Positions 13,901 to 27,700 of a stretch of DNA of 64,000 bases are shown in pieces. Position 1 is the first letter of the stretch. Each line of letters starts with the position of its first letter. The stretch comes from Vanilla planifolia (Eukaryota; Streptophyta; Magnoliopsida; Asparagales; Orchidaceae). The stretch is from assembly GCA_023846275.1 (NCBI GenBank), contig CM043869.1, forward strand, positions 22,798,237 through 22,862,236, written 5' to 3'. The translations under genes and the position numbers were made by a program. Under the pieces are notes generated by a model. It saw only the letters and a list, made by a program, of their open reading frames with translations, made no database searches and was not told where the DNA came from.

Positions 13901-15500
13901 ATATATATTAACGTTATTAAGAAAAATAAAATAAATAAAGATTTTGCATTTTACAATCTTTTTTAAAAAAATAAAAAGAAATAAAGAAATAAATAATTAA
14001 TTGTAAAGAACTTGCTTGTAAAATTATGCAATAAAAAAATATTGAAGCAAGAAAGAGGAGAAATGAGTCATGGACATGGCCCTAGAAAAGGCATAAAAAT
14101 TAGATTATAGTTTTCAATTTTGTACATTTTCTTTTCAAAAAATTGATGTAGTAATGTTAAAATCATCTATATAATAACTCATAAGACTCCTTTGTTTATA
14201 TTAGAGTATTTTAAACGAAAAATTGAATTTTGTTAACTATTAGAAAGGTCACTTGAAATAGCCATTAACATTTCGAAGTTAAAACAAACACGAACCACTT
14301 TCTGGAATACAGATTACGAGCAAGAATAACGACCATTGTTCAATCTAGATGGACAAAACAATAATCGCTCGATTAGAATGCTGAATAAAGGGTTCATATT
14401 ATTCCTAATATGAAAAGCATTGTTTCATAAAAGTGGAGATGATCTCAGTCGTTTAATTAAGTTTTATAGATACAAGGCTTATAAAATGCATTATTCACAA
14501 AAAGAGGGTATGATCTAGATTATTTGGTCATGAAAATGCATGATCAGATAGCCTAAGTCACTCCTACTTTGGGTAGAATGGGCGTCGAGATCTTAGTCTT
14601 ATATGCTCTAATAATAATGTATAGTTCACTTTATAAGGATTCCTTATCTCTTATAATTTAAGCCAATACATAAGGTTAGGTCCCTCCTTGTATGCTAAAG
14701 AATTCATACCCTATGCCACTAGCATACTTAGAGGATTTTATGTTAAATAAAATAATAATCTAAACTACCCTACTGCATTACTTAATAATTCGTGAGTCCA
14801 TCCTAAGCCGATTTTGGAGTTATATCTTGACCCTGATTTAAGGTTGTGTTGTGTCTCGAGACTTGGGCCTAATCTGACTTGATTCTCATGGTCTCCTTAT
14901 CCATAGCTTGTTAAGGCTATTTCCCATCACTTCGGGCCACTTAGCCAAAGCCTTAGGCTTAACCTTATGTTGGGTTTTTAGATCAAATGTTTTGTTTTCT
15001 TTTTTAAAACCATATTTGATATATTTATCATTTTTTTATTATTTTCAAAGTATGTTTGTAATTATTAAAATAACAAAAATACTTTTACAACTATCAAAAT
15101 AATAATTCATAAGAAATCAATAATAATGCATGTGAATGAATAATGTTATGTAACCTAATTATATAATATGTAAATAAATGATAAGACAAATAAGCAAATC
15201 AGTAAATATTTTGGAGATAGACTTCTAATGATCAATTACTCCATCAATGTTTGATCAATGACTCTTTAATATACCATTTTAAGTCACAGTTAGAGCATAA
15301 TCATAAATACCACTTGATATTGTTTCACTTGTGGGTTACTCCATAAGACATCTCGTCAAAGCTCTTTAATTGATTGATCTTATAAAAGCTTGAGATGTAT
15401 AATCTGAAAGATATTCAAGAAAATCGTTGGATAAACTAACACAATTATTTCATTATCATCAAACGAGTGGTACCATGAACAAGGGTACAACACAACCAAG
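10970..15500. other. AT-rich intergenic DNA without recognisable genes
   Basis: About 4.5 kb of AT-rich sequence with homopurine (12,355-12,480) and homopyrimidine (11,000-11,200) stretches. The longest reading frames are short and have no domain-like content. I see no tRNA-like or rRNA-like segment on reading it, though a covariance-model search was not possible. Confidence 0.45.
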
Positions 15501-15660
15501 ATGATATTTAAGGGATTTCATCTTTGCTCATTTTCTTTTTTAGGTTCTCTCATGAACAAGAGTATATATTATCTAAATATGAAAATTTACTTAAATAAAT
15601 TTATTAGAAAAATTTAAGATTTTTTATCATCAAACAAAGCACTATGGCCAAGAGATAACA
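15500..15660. repeat. Partial third copy of the dispersed repeat block
   Basis: The segment with 'ggttctctcatgaacaagag', 'ttatctaaatatgaaaattt' and 'aagattttttatcatcaaac' parallels the 3' ends of the blocks at 860-1,050 and 19,010-19,210. Only this end part is clearly shared. Confidence 0.5.
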
Positions 15661-18179
15661 ACATAAAAATCTTCTCTTTTTAATGATAATAAAACTTTTA
15701 ATGAAATTAATAAAAACCTTTAATTAATTATAAAAGAAATATACAAAATAATTAAAGTTAAAGCTTTTTTTACATGTATGTCATAACAAGATTCATGCTT
15801 CTTCTTCTTAATTTATGTTTATTTTAATCTTTTGATTTTTATTCTCTTTCTCTTTTTGTTATCACTGAAGGGTAGTCAATCTAAGTTATGTAAATTATTT
15901 ACAATCTTAAGATTTTGTTATTTTGACTGAATAGCTGATCTACTTTTTTTTAAATCCTATTTTATTTTTATCATACTTTTATCTAAGATCTAAGAATCAA
16001 TCCACACAATTCCTTTCAAATTGATTTAAGCCTTTTTATTGTTATTATCCAAAACAATTTATTTAAGATATCTCTTTTTAAGATTAACTCAAAATTTTTC
16101 ATAAAAATTTTAAAGATTATAATAAGATCTAGTTTTAATATTATCCATAATTTTACCTACAATTTATTATTTAAGATAATCATTATTAAATTTTAAAGTT
16201 TTAGGATTTTGTTTAACTATTTTTTCTTATTTATTTCATTTGAATCTTCTAAAGTTAATTTTTCAAATTTTATTTACTTATCTTCTATGTACACATTATT
16301 TTGTTTAATTATTATTCAAAGTTTATATACATAGTAGATTTTAATTATTACACCTAAAAAATCCAAACTATTTTAGGTTCAACACATTTTAGAGTAGATG
16401 AGTAACTATTTTTGTCTTCACTAACTACGCATAAGTAGAACATTTTGAATAAATATTAATCGTATAAGCTTGTGAAGTATGATTGGGTTGTATGTAATAA
16501 TGATGTATAAGTTTATTATTATAATCATATAAAATATCAACATGTTTATTCACAAAAGATCTTCTAGTATTTATAACAAAAACTTATTTGGCTAATTAGT
16601 TTTACGTTTGAAAATAAGTAAGTAGAGTGCAATGATTTAAAATCATTAAATTTCTTAATAAAGAATGCATGCTTATTAATTTTTTGTGCTAAATCATCAT
16701 TAGTTTTTTTTCATATTTTCTAGTCTTTTTTTTAATTTCATCAAAAGACTTATAATTCATAATGTTTCTCATTTAATTTTTTATATTTTATAAAAAAAAT
16801 TATTTATTATAAATATAAAATAATTATTTAGCTAAATTTCTTTTTGAATAATTTACCTCCTCCTCACTTGAAGATGTACTTCCTTCTTCTCTACTCATGC
16901 AAAATAATCTATTATTATTATTTTCCTTTTCACTCATGCCAATCTCTACTCAAAGATATAAGATATTTATAACTATATAATTTAATTATATTTTATATTT
17001 TTTTATTCATTTCACAAAATAGTTTAGGTAAAAAAATATATTGAGTTTTTTTTATAACAAACTCAAAAAGGGCTTGCATTAGTTCTTACATTTTTTTATC
17101 AATGGATTTTAAATAATCAATCATCCTAGTTTTTAATAAAAATAATAATCATCATAGAAGAGTGGTAGCTTACTAGAGGATGCAACTTTGCCCAAACTCG
17201 CTTAAGCATCAATTTGAGCTATGAATCTCTCAAAAAATTTCTTGTCACAAGAAAAGGTTTTCATTTTGATATCAATTAAAATATAGTTCACTAAGAGAGA
17301 AGTGAATTACTAATAATAAAAAATTTGACTTTTTTTAAAAATATTTCAAAAAAATAATTTTAAAGTAATTTTTAATAAACTTGTGCAAATATCTAAAAGC
17401 AATTTTATACAAATTTTTAATTTTATTTTAAAAACTCATTAATTTATTTTTAATAATAAATTTTAATGAAAATTATGAAATAGAAAATAAAAAAGGATTA
17501 AAACGCACATAAATGATTTTCAAACTATTTAGCTTAAAATCAATCATCCATCTATCTTAAGAAAAAACTACAAAAAAATAAAACTAATATAAATCTTTTA
17601 ATAAAAGATAGGTAGGATAAACCTCCATAATAGCGAAACAATAAAAATAGCCTACTATGCCCCCACAACAAAATAAACTTGGTAACGAAAGGAAATAATT
17701 TGAAACCACAAAATTAAGATTAATATAAATAAAAATCCTTTGTTTGATGAAATATTTAATGAAGAACAAGTGTTTTAACTGAGTAAATTATGAATAAAAA
17801 AATTAAAACTTAACTGATTTGAGAAAAAAAATCAGAGATTAAGATTTTGACAAGTGAAGGATGCAATGTAGAGAAGCGATGATGAGAACTCACTATTAAT
17901 AGCTTAAATGTTGCGAGTTGAAAATGTTGCTATATATTTTATTAAAATTTTATTAATCAATTTTGTTCAAGAATTTATCTATTTATTGACATTTTATAAT
18001 AGCTAAAAACAGTTAATAAACAAATCAAATAATTGTTTCTACTTCTACCAGTATATATTTTTTAATTAAACTATTATTATTTAAATAATTCATTTTAACG
18101 ACACTTAATAACGGCGAAAAGAACTATTACATAAGATCAAATGACCAAATTATCCTACATTGTTAAATCAAAAAAACTG
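15661..18179. other. AT-rich DNA, possibly decayed retroelement
   Basis: No gene can be supported. The stretch at 17,290-17,320 ('actaagagagaagtgaatta') resembles a segment common in untranslated parts of plant LTR retrotransposons, and a glutamate/serine-rich frame lies on the - strand near 16,870. Both hints are weak. Confidence 0.3.
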
Positions 18180-19210
18180 TGTAATCGGGTCACTAAAATT
18201 AATTTGGCATTATTTAGAAAATAGGATTTAATATGGACCATTACATGTCAAAGTAATCAGATGGCTGAAATATGATCTTAGTTGTAGAAAAAATGTGAAT
18301 TGTGTGATTATGAATTTGTGAGAGTGAATGGTGAATGTACTCAAGTGTTTTTAAAATGTGTATGAGATGGAAATAGTTTGATCTTGAAATTGCATTATCA
18401 AACGACAAAGATCACTCCCATAAATTGAAAGTCACCCACATGAAAGGAAAAATTTTTTTAATACCATGTTATTAAAAGAAACTAAGCAACTTTGTTTTTA
18501 AAAAGCTGTGTGATTCTCTAAGTCAACCTGTAAGGGTTGGTTACCCCTTGCTCTACTTGAGAAGTCATAATTAGTGCTACTAGTGATGTTGTAGTAATAA
18601 CCCATTACTACACACTTTTATTTGTGTTCAGGATTTATGCCTCCACCCATTTACTATATCGAACGTGTTTAGGATTTATTGCCTTAACTTGAAGCATAAA
18701 TTGTTTATTTACGTTAAGTGAGGTTAATTAAAATTAGGTTTTTTATTATTACTATAAATGTTTTACTAATTAATTAATACTACTATAATGTACTTTTTAT
18801 AATATGTTAATAAAGATTTTCAAAGATATGATCAAAATAAAATATCTTTTAAGATGGTCAAGATAAGATAATCAAATATATTAAAAATCTAAATATTTTT
18901 TAAAAATGATTAGTTTTAATTTAATTTGTATTTTTTTAATAAAAATTTTAATCAAACTTAACATTATAATTAAAATAAAATTAAGATACCTAAAATTAAT
19001 TTTCAAATATATCTCTTGATGGTTTGTTACTCTAACAAAGATAATTTTTATACGATTTTAAATTTGTTCATCTTCTTCTTTAAGTTCTTCATCAACACGA
19101 GCACTGATTGTCTAAAATAAGAAAATTCACTCAAATAAATTTATTAAAAATACTTAAGATTTGTTATCATTAATAAAATATCATAATTAAGGGTTGACAA
19201 TATAATCTAA
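18180..19210. repeat. Old dispersed repeat block, copy 2
   Basis: Diverged direct copy of 1-1,050. The best-conserved part is 18,800-19,205, which parallels 660-1,047 over roughly 400 bp with indels. The pair lies about 18 kb apart. The LINE pieces between them do not form an LTR-element interior, so I treat the copies as independent insertions. Confidence 0.55.
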
Positions 19211-20900
19211 TATATATTAAAAATAATATATGATATATTAATAAATAATATATCATATGAAAGTATCATGTTTGTGCCAATGTATTTTTTAATTAAGTAT
19301 TTTTATTTTTTGTATTTAACATATTATGTGTTTAAGTATTATATATTATACATTCTTTAATAAATTAAATATGTTATTTAATTTCATTATGTTCACTTCT
19401 TCATAGCATATCATTTGATCTAAATGTATTATAAATTAATAAATAACGTAACCTATACAAGTGATGGGTTTTTGCTTTTTATGTTAATGCATGCCTAATA
19501 AACTAAACTTGTTATATACAAGAAAATCATATACTATACATTAGTATTATGTTTTCTATTTAGAATTAAACACATGATTTGTTGTTAAAGTACTTTGTTT
19601 ATTTTAAGTTAACATACTTTACATTAAATGTAATGTATCATATACAAGTTTTACTAGTTGTAACACTAAGGTAGACTATCTTCTACTTACATACTCTCAA
19701 TAGAGTATATTAAAAACATTGCACATTATGCATGTCATCAAATACAATTAGTTTAATATTAACCAATTTTTTCAACTTTTCAAAACTTAAATAACATGAT
19801 TTATTAATAAACATTCTGATCAAATTACTCATTTGCATTCATTAAATCAATTAAATGCAACTCAATAACTATATCAATATGTTTTTAGGGATTTACCATT
19901 TAAGGCTTTATTTCTTTAGTTGAAATGCTTATGTATAATGATTAGTAACTTTTTTTTAATACTTATATATGCCTTAAGCAATATAGACCTTTGAAATACT
20001 TTTTTAACATATGAATTTTCATGATGGATGACTTTATCTTTCTTATCTTCTAATGATTTAAATTATAAATTTAGAGGAATCTCCAATCTTTATTATTGTA
20101 AGTGATGTCTTTGTTTATTTATCCTTAAGATAACCTATAATAAACATATAGATAGTTTAGATCACAAACTAAGAATTTAAATACTTGTTATTATTAAAAT
20201 GAACTATTAGTTTTGAATTGATATAGGATAGACTTAGACTTTTATCATGGCCTAAATTTGATTCTATAAGATTAGACATATTTAATAGATTATTAGAAAA
20301 TATGAAAATATATTATACACTAATTAAGGTTAGGTAGCATGTGTGATAGTTTAGAACTATTCAAATATTGACGTTCCAAACCTGTAACATGGATTAATGT
20401 TATATCTAATTTCATACATATAAAATAGAGAATTTAAGACAAACTATATGTGAAGTGTTTTTAATAGAAAATAATAACTCTAATTTTAGATTATTATATA
20501 AAAAATAAAAATTACTGAAAGATTGAACATTCTGATAATAATGTGAGTGTTAGTGGAAGTAAAAATTTGTTTGATTATTGGCTGTCCTAATTGAAGGTCT
20601 CTCACTTTCAATCATTATTTTTCATAAAAAGATTTGGTTGTTAGCTCTTCTTATTAAAGGTCTCTCATGCTCGATATTTATCTCTCACAATAAAATTTGA
20701 AATCTCTTTAACTGGAGTTAGACGCACACAATTTATTCATAAAAGGTAGAAACACACAAACAAAATAAAATTTTTATTCCATCATTTTTTTTATCTCTAC
20801 AACCTAGTAAGTACCACTATTTATAGAGGCATCAAAAGTTTATAAGTAATTTTAAAAAAATGAAAAAAATAGGAAATTAATTGAATTAGATAGTTCCCAA
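19211..20900. other. AT-rich intergenic stretch
   Basis: No gene, domain or clear tandem repeat was recognised. Confidence 0.45.
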
Positions 20901-21310
20901 ATTTGTTATACATTTTGGGTGGTGGTATCAGTGAGTGGTGGGGGATGAGCGATGCCACGGAGCTGCCAGTTCAAAATTTGGGTAGAGTGCACATCAGGAG
21001 AAGCAGAATGGGTCTGCGGAATTGGTGGGTCAGTGCGGGTCATTGCTATTTGTCATGGGTAATGGGTTTTGTGCTAGTCGAGTTTGGGTCGAACAGTGTT
21101 CGGTCGAACAGTGTTCCTGGGTCGCGCAGGTGTGTAGGTTGGCTCAAGCGACAACTGTGGCTCCTAATAACAATGGTGACTATTGTAAACGGTGTAGGAG
21201 GCAAAATCAATAAAAAAAAAATCAATTTTAAGCATTTTTCAAAACAAATTTTATACCAGTGGAGTTGTGGAACTGGTGCGATGCCAACAAATATGTTTTT
21301 ATGAGCTAAT
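20900..21310. other. GC-richer island upstream of the dehydrogenase gene, with a 15-bp perfect tandem repeat
   Basis: Base composition rises in this stretch against very AT-rich flanks. A 15-mer, ggtcgaacagtgttc, is repeated perfectly back to back at 21,087-21,101 and 21,102-21,116. A 133-codon open frame crosses it but matches no family I know and has no supporting features. It could be a decayed mobile-element end or a distal regulatory segment. Confidence 0.45.
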
Positions 21311-21568
21311 ATAAGATACTTTTGCCTTAATAACCACCAAAAAATTAATTTAAATATGCATAAATCTTGATTATATACAAGCTAAAGCATCTCATTTTTT
21401 TTATTTAATTTAAAATATTAAAAATAAATTTAATATATTTACTATAGTTTGTAAAATAATATATTCAGATAAATAATTTATAGTAATTTAAAACACATGA
21501 TAAATAATAAATATTTATTTTAAAATTAATTAATAATAAAGCAACCAGCAATCATAAGAAGCAACATA

Positions 21569-21576
21569 ACACGTGT
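21569..21576. promoter_or_regulatory. ACACGTGT palindrome (G-box/ABRE core) in the ALDH7B promoter
   Basis: The palindrome contains the ACGTG core bound by bZIP factors in abscisic-acid responses. It lies about 170 bp before the start codon at 21,744. Plant ALDH7B genes are known to be induced by dehydration, salt and abscisic acid, with ACGT elements implicated in Arabidopsis ALDH7B4. Function here is inferred from position and motif only. Confidence 0.5.
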
Positions 21577-21616
21577 GAGTGACGCATTTGTTTTGTAAAC
21601 AATAATATCTGTGGTG

Positions 21617-21625
21617 ATATTTAAT
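21617..21625 (+). promoter_or_regulatory. Possible TATA box (atatttaat)
   Basis: An AT-rich TATA-like element about 120 bp upstream of the start codon, with GC-richer DNA following. This would leave a 5' leader of roughly 90 bp. The transcription start is not shown by the sequence. Confidence 0.3.
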
Positions 21626-21743
21626 CGTCTATCCACCTCATCAGCTGTCGTGTTTTTGTGCTTACGGTTTTCCTCTTCCGTCTTGTTTCGTCCGGCATTC
21701 ATCAGCTAATCAGTTTCTGACTTCTAGCCGGAGGGAAGTGGAG

Positions 21744-24700
21744 ATGGGTGGTTTTCTGAGGAAGGAGTACCAGTTCCTCTCGGAGATAGGCCTTGGCCCA
21801 CGGAACCCTGGCTGCTACATAAACGGTGTTTGGAGAGGTGGCGGCCCTGCAGTCGCCTCGGTGAATCCCGCTAATAAGGAGGTTTGATTTCGATCTCTTG
21901 ATTAGTTTGTGCATCTTGTCTGGCGTTGTATTCTTTTGACGAAAAATAGAGATAATGCTTCATTCTTGAGCTTTGCAATTATTTTTTACTCTTTGGTCTC
22001 GGTTAGGTTATAGCTGAAGTGGTTGAGGCCTCGATCGAGGATTACGAGGATGGAATGAAGGCATGCGTTGATGCTTCTAAGTTATGGATGCAGGTAAGAC
22101 AGCTTTTGTTATGGTAGCAATGCTAATTGTCCTGCTGTGTTGTCTACCATATTAACCTTCCGAACCAAGGACGGCAAATATAGCTTTTGTTAGGAAATAA
22201 CTTAAAACAATGAAAATTATTTAATTCAAAGATTAACAAGAAATTTTTGCACAAACATGGAATTAAGCAAAAGCAATGGAGACAGAAGTAGTTGGGAGGG
22301 AGGCACGCCAATGGCATTATCCGTAGCATGAGGCAAGCCTTTGGGTGCAACCATTTTGAGGGTCTTCTTCTCTTGAGATATAACACTTTTGCTCTCTTGT
22401 TTTTACCATGTATGCCCGGATAATAAATGACAAAACTTGAAATCAAACTTGAATGAATTGTAATAGTTTTAACCATATGGTCTCTTAAAAATATTATATT
22501 GATGGATAACTTTTGTTCATAAGAAATTATATAACAAATAAAAATGCCATCAAAATAATTTTTTTTACATTCTGTCTTATTTAGTTTAGAAACCTCGTAC
22601 ATTTAATTTTTTTTTTTTTTTGCTTTTGACCATGCAAGTTAAATAATTCAAAAATCAACAGTATCAAAAGAAGTTCGAAATAATCATTTATAGCATGACT
22701 TTGATAGAAATGATTATTCTATTAGAGCCAACTTATCATTTTAAAAGCAATTTGTCTTACTTATTGAGTCATACATTATATTTAATCAATCTTCTCTCAA
22801 GAAATGGTTTATCAAACCTTGAAAAGAGAGATTAAGGGTATTGCTAATCTAATGATTCATGCATGCATTTGGAGGTTAGATGTTTCAACCTTTCCGAGTT
22901 ATAAACTCCTTATCATGTGCAAAATTCCGCTGTGTAAAATAGTGCTGGATAGATGCACAACCCTTCTAGAAAGGGCAGCAATGTTGTGTCATCTACTTGT
23001 TTGGTTTGTTATTGGGGAGCCATTCAAATCTTGGGGCTTATTTAGGAACATATTGTAAACCCACACATTCAAGATGTGAATGCCAAATGAACATGATCCA
23101 ATAAAAATTTGAACTTATTTCTCACAAAATATAGGAAATTAAGACTTTTGTTAGATCCATGGACAGGTGAATTATGCATGTTGAGAGATAAGGCTGTAGA
23201 AGAACAGAGGAGAACAAGAGTTTTCCTCACACAACTACACCAATCACTACGAGGACATCCTCAATACCTTCAAACACATGCATAGCCTCATACACACCAA
23301 CTTCCATGAGGAAGATTTTGAGCACTTACCCAAAAACAATAAATTTTGAATATATTTTGATGAAATGTAGAACCAATAATTTATTTTAACATAGAAAAGG
23401 TGATGAAGTATTACTTCTAGTGCCACCATAGGAGTATTGGACAACAATATTTATTTGCCAAAACAAAACTCGCATCCCTTGTGAGATTTTATATCTAACA
23501 TTTAAAGTGATAAAATATTGCTAAAGGTTTACCACTCATCTACTCATGGGATGAACTTAAGTTTAAACTTTGGGAGAAATAAGTATCTATTTCCCATATA
23601 AGGTACACATTAGTCCAATGGCAATATTGCAGGAAGCCCATATTATTATATATTACTATATTTGTAAAAGAACTTTTTTAATGTGATCTATATGTGTACT
23701 TACAAGTTGTACCTACTAAATTTTGTGTTACCTTATGTGGTAACATTTGAATTGAGTTATATTGTAGGAACTAACTTGAATGAAGCTTATCAAATAGCAT
23801 AAGAGGTAAGGGTTATCACTCCACTGCATCCTAGAAGGTCATTTTCACCTCACATACAACTTGTTGAAACATCTACTGACCTCTCTATAAACGTGACTCC
23901 ATCTTTTCTTAAAGAAGGCTTTACCCCTACTATTATCCAAGGTACTATAAATCTGCCCATTCATTTGTTTAGTTTTGGAAACTATGGACACGTGGATGCA
24001 CAATCTCCTATGTGAGCTTTAGTTGTTGATGCCAATGTAAAGCATGGAGAGAAAAAAGACAGTTAAGTAGTCAAAGAAGTTATAATTCAGCTTGTGGAAG
24101 GAGTAAGGAAGAATTAGGAATGCCATGAAAGCCCTTTAGTACAACACTTGTACCCAAAAAAGAAAGGGTCAAAATTTTAAGTAATATCACCATCGATGAG
24201 GTGATACATGTTATGACTACTAATTAGGTTAAATGATTTATGACCATTAAGAGTTTCATTCTGAATATTCTTTAATTACTTAAATTATGAGCTTAGACTT
24301 ATTATGACCACTAATTAGGTTAAATGACTTATAACCATTTAAAAATTCCAACCTAAATATTCTTCAATCACTTGAATCATGAAGCCTTTGCTCGTTGAAT
24401 TTAAAGATGCCTTTCTAGAGCAATTTTCCATTACATTGTGCATGAAGCATGAAATTCATGTTGCAAATAACCTTTATCCTAAAGCAGTGTTCTTGAATTC
24501 TCCTCTCAATTGGTTAAGTCTATCGAAATCATCCAGACAAGTATATGAACTCTCACAAAAGAGTTTTATTTGTGATAAAAGACCACCTTATCAGTTTTGC
24601 ATATAGTTAAGGAATATGTAACTAAGCATTGCTTAATCTCCAATAATAACACTATTTTTGAAAAGTGACCTAAAACATGGAAATAGTCATGTTTGCATCC

Positions 24701-27700
24701 ATCCAGGAAATGATTGAAAATTTACCTTCAAAATTAAGAATAAAAACTTGATTTTTTATGACAACTTGACAAATTATGTTTAATTTCAATTTTTTTCTCA
24801 CAATAAAACCATGATGTTTGTCATATTAATTTTCTTTTTCCTCTCACTAAAATGTTGTTATCCTCGATTATCATGTATTGTGTTCATTTCAAATTTTTTT
24901 GTATGACATTACATCGTTTCATGCAAAACTGATTCAAATTAAAGTGACATTAATTATATCATAGGTTCTAATGGGAGTTTTGATGTGGATAGGTATTGAT
25001 TCATGTTAGTTTGACATGAACAAAATGGAAATCATTAAAATTACATATTAGGGGAGTTGACTTGTTTAAAACAATAAAAGAAGTTAGAGAAAAATTCTAT
25101 ATTTTGGAATTAAACAAATGCCATTGACATTGATAATACCTTTAACATTGATGATCTTATTCATTATAAGGAGTCACTAATGATTCGTAGAGATATTATG
25201 AGGCTTTCTCTTCCTTTACGAGTGATTCAGTCCCTATCGTTCTACTAGCTTCGTTATGTGAATAGGGATAGAACATATTAAGTGGGTATTGGATTATTAG
25301 ACCCACATCACATGGTCTTGAGTTTATGAGGGACATTTCGTATGCTGTTGAGGTTGCTTGGTTTTGAGAGCACTTGAATTCTGGAGTGAAGTTATAGTTC
25401 CTTGATATCAATTTATTAGAGATATTTCATAACTTTGACCTTATTTCCATAGAGTTGAGTCCCTCTGCCCATGGGATAATTGTTGTAAGAGAACAAAATA
25501 ATTTAAAATATCATCGTTTAGATGTCACTTGGTCTAAACCCAATGATAGTGCTATTTAGGTTTCCTTGGGTAGACCAGCTTCTCTGAATTCCTTTTGGTT
25601 GTAGGTTCGACTTTTGTAAACCCGACCGACTTTTTCGTGTCCTCTTGCAATAATTTAGTAGGTTGTTTACAACATTTTCCTAATGAGACAGCTTTCCTAG
25701 GTTGACTATATTACATCTTTGCAGTTATGTGATGATCTATATACGATAATATGGGGGCTGACATCATATTTGGCTGTCTAAAGTTAACCTTAGTAGGAGT
25801 ATTTTATATGACCTTAGGTGCAATTAATTGTTAGGATGAGGGGTTCCATTCCAATCATATTTGGACTTGTTTCTACTTTTTATTTTACTTACCTTTACCC
25901 CTACATCATTTGGAGTAGTTCCATATGTGTTGAGAGACCTTATTTATTGGAGCTGATTTGGTATTTCTCTCCTAATTTATTCATGTTTAATCCTATACTA
26001 TTTATAAACCCTTCATGATTTGTATTAAAGCTACACATCATATTTGGTTGTCTAAAGTTAACCTTAGCAGGAGTATTTTATATGACCTTAGGTGCAATTA
26101 ATTATTCGGACGAGGGGTTCTATTCCAATCATATTTGGACTTGTTTCTATTTTTTATTTTACTTACCTTTACCATTACATCATTTGGAGTAGTTCCATAT
26201 GTGTTAAACGACCCTTATTTATTGGAGCTTCTTTGGTATTTCTCTCCTAATTTATTCATGTTTAATCCTACACTATTTATAAACTCTTCATGATTTGTAC
26301 TAAAGCTACACATCATATTTGGCTGTCTAAAGTTAACCTTAGCAGGAGTATTTTATATGACCTTAGGTGCAATTAATTATTAGGACGAGGGGTTCCATTC
26401 CAATCATATTTGGACTTGTTTCTATTTTTTATTTTACTTACCTTTACCTTTACATCATTTGGAGTAGTTCCATATGTGTTAAGAGACCCTTATTTATTGG
26501 AGTTTATTTGGTATTTCTCTCCTAATTTATTCATGTTTAATCGTACACTATTTATAAACTCTTCATGATTTGTATTAAAGCTACACATATAAGGTGGTAT
26601 AGAACTTTGTCTCTAAACTTGAAAATTCAATCTTGAACTTTGGCAGTGCCAGGGAGGTCCTTGTCATTACTTTTGTACAGCAGCTCCAGCAATTTTTTTC
26701 TGTCTAAAATCCAATTTTCTCTTTTTCTACCATAACGTTTAGCTTTAAGCATAAATTCTCTATCTTTATCATCTTTGGATGGTCAAGAATCGTACGGGGT
26801 GCTACAAGGTGATTGCACCACGATCATCTAATTGCATGGGGAAATCCCTTTCTAATTGTCCTAGAAAATTTGAGACCACCTTGTGTCATCTCTATTTAAA
26901 CAGACTTGAGAGAGTATCATAGAGTATACATTCTTTTAGGAATGCTTTTTTTATGAGGATAACCTTCTCTCTATTGCATGAAATCCTTAAGTCCCTGTAG
27001 CATTTGTAGCTTTGGTTGCTTGAGTTAGTTGCTCAATTATGTGATATGTGAAAATTGTGATGTTCTTATTTTGTTCTTTTGCTATGTGCATTGTTATTAG
27101 TTGGCTAAAGCCACCGTTCGTGTAAAGTTTCAATTATCTCTTTTAAAGTGTTTTGCACAATCCAAAATTTGCAATACTTTTTGTAAATACGTTAGTATTT
27201 TGATCTTTTGAAGTATCTTAAATGGTTTTGCTATCCTTTATACTAGGTTAGATACTTGTATATTTAATGGAAATGAATGAGGTGTCTTTAGCTTGGATTA
27301 GAAGCTATTTCACATTATAGCATTTAATCAACTCACATGTATCATCATCTCCAACATTAGAAACCAAATTAGGGAATGTGAAAATATAATATCTTGCTCC
27401 GACATCAAAATCCAAATTAGGGAACGTGAAAAAATATATCTTTCACTTGTCCTATTTATGATGAATTAAATACCAATAAGAAAAGTCTCTTCCTCCATAT
27501 CTCATTTCCCCATCCACACATGACTATCTTAATATACTCAGAATATTAGTTTACCAATCATGTAGCTGTCTTTAATGATATTTTTTTTTATTTTCTGTAT
27601 TATTGTGTTGAAGTATGGTCTGTATTTTGGCTGCTGACCATTTGATAAGTGCTAGTGAAGCTACGGTATGTGGCAGGAGTATGTTCTACTAGATTTACAC

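Noticed and set aside
1..19210. A single giant LTR retrotransposon bounded by the two repeat blocks
   Set aside because: The interval holds two LINE remnants and no gag-pol order, primer-binding site or polypurine tract, so paired LTRs cannot be supported.
20903..21304. 133-codon open frame upstream of ALDH7B
   Set aside because: No domain, odd Trp-rich start, and it crosses a tandem repeat; more likely a chance frame in the GC-richer island.
22144..22602. 152-codon open frame on the - strand in intron 2
   Set aside because: Composition fits AT-rich chance sequence, with no domain, no splice partners and no conserved motif.
25761..26584. CRISPR-like or gene-array explanation for the regular repeats
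   Set aside because: Units are 275 bp without separate spacers, in a plant intron. This is ordinary tandem duplication.
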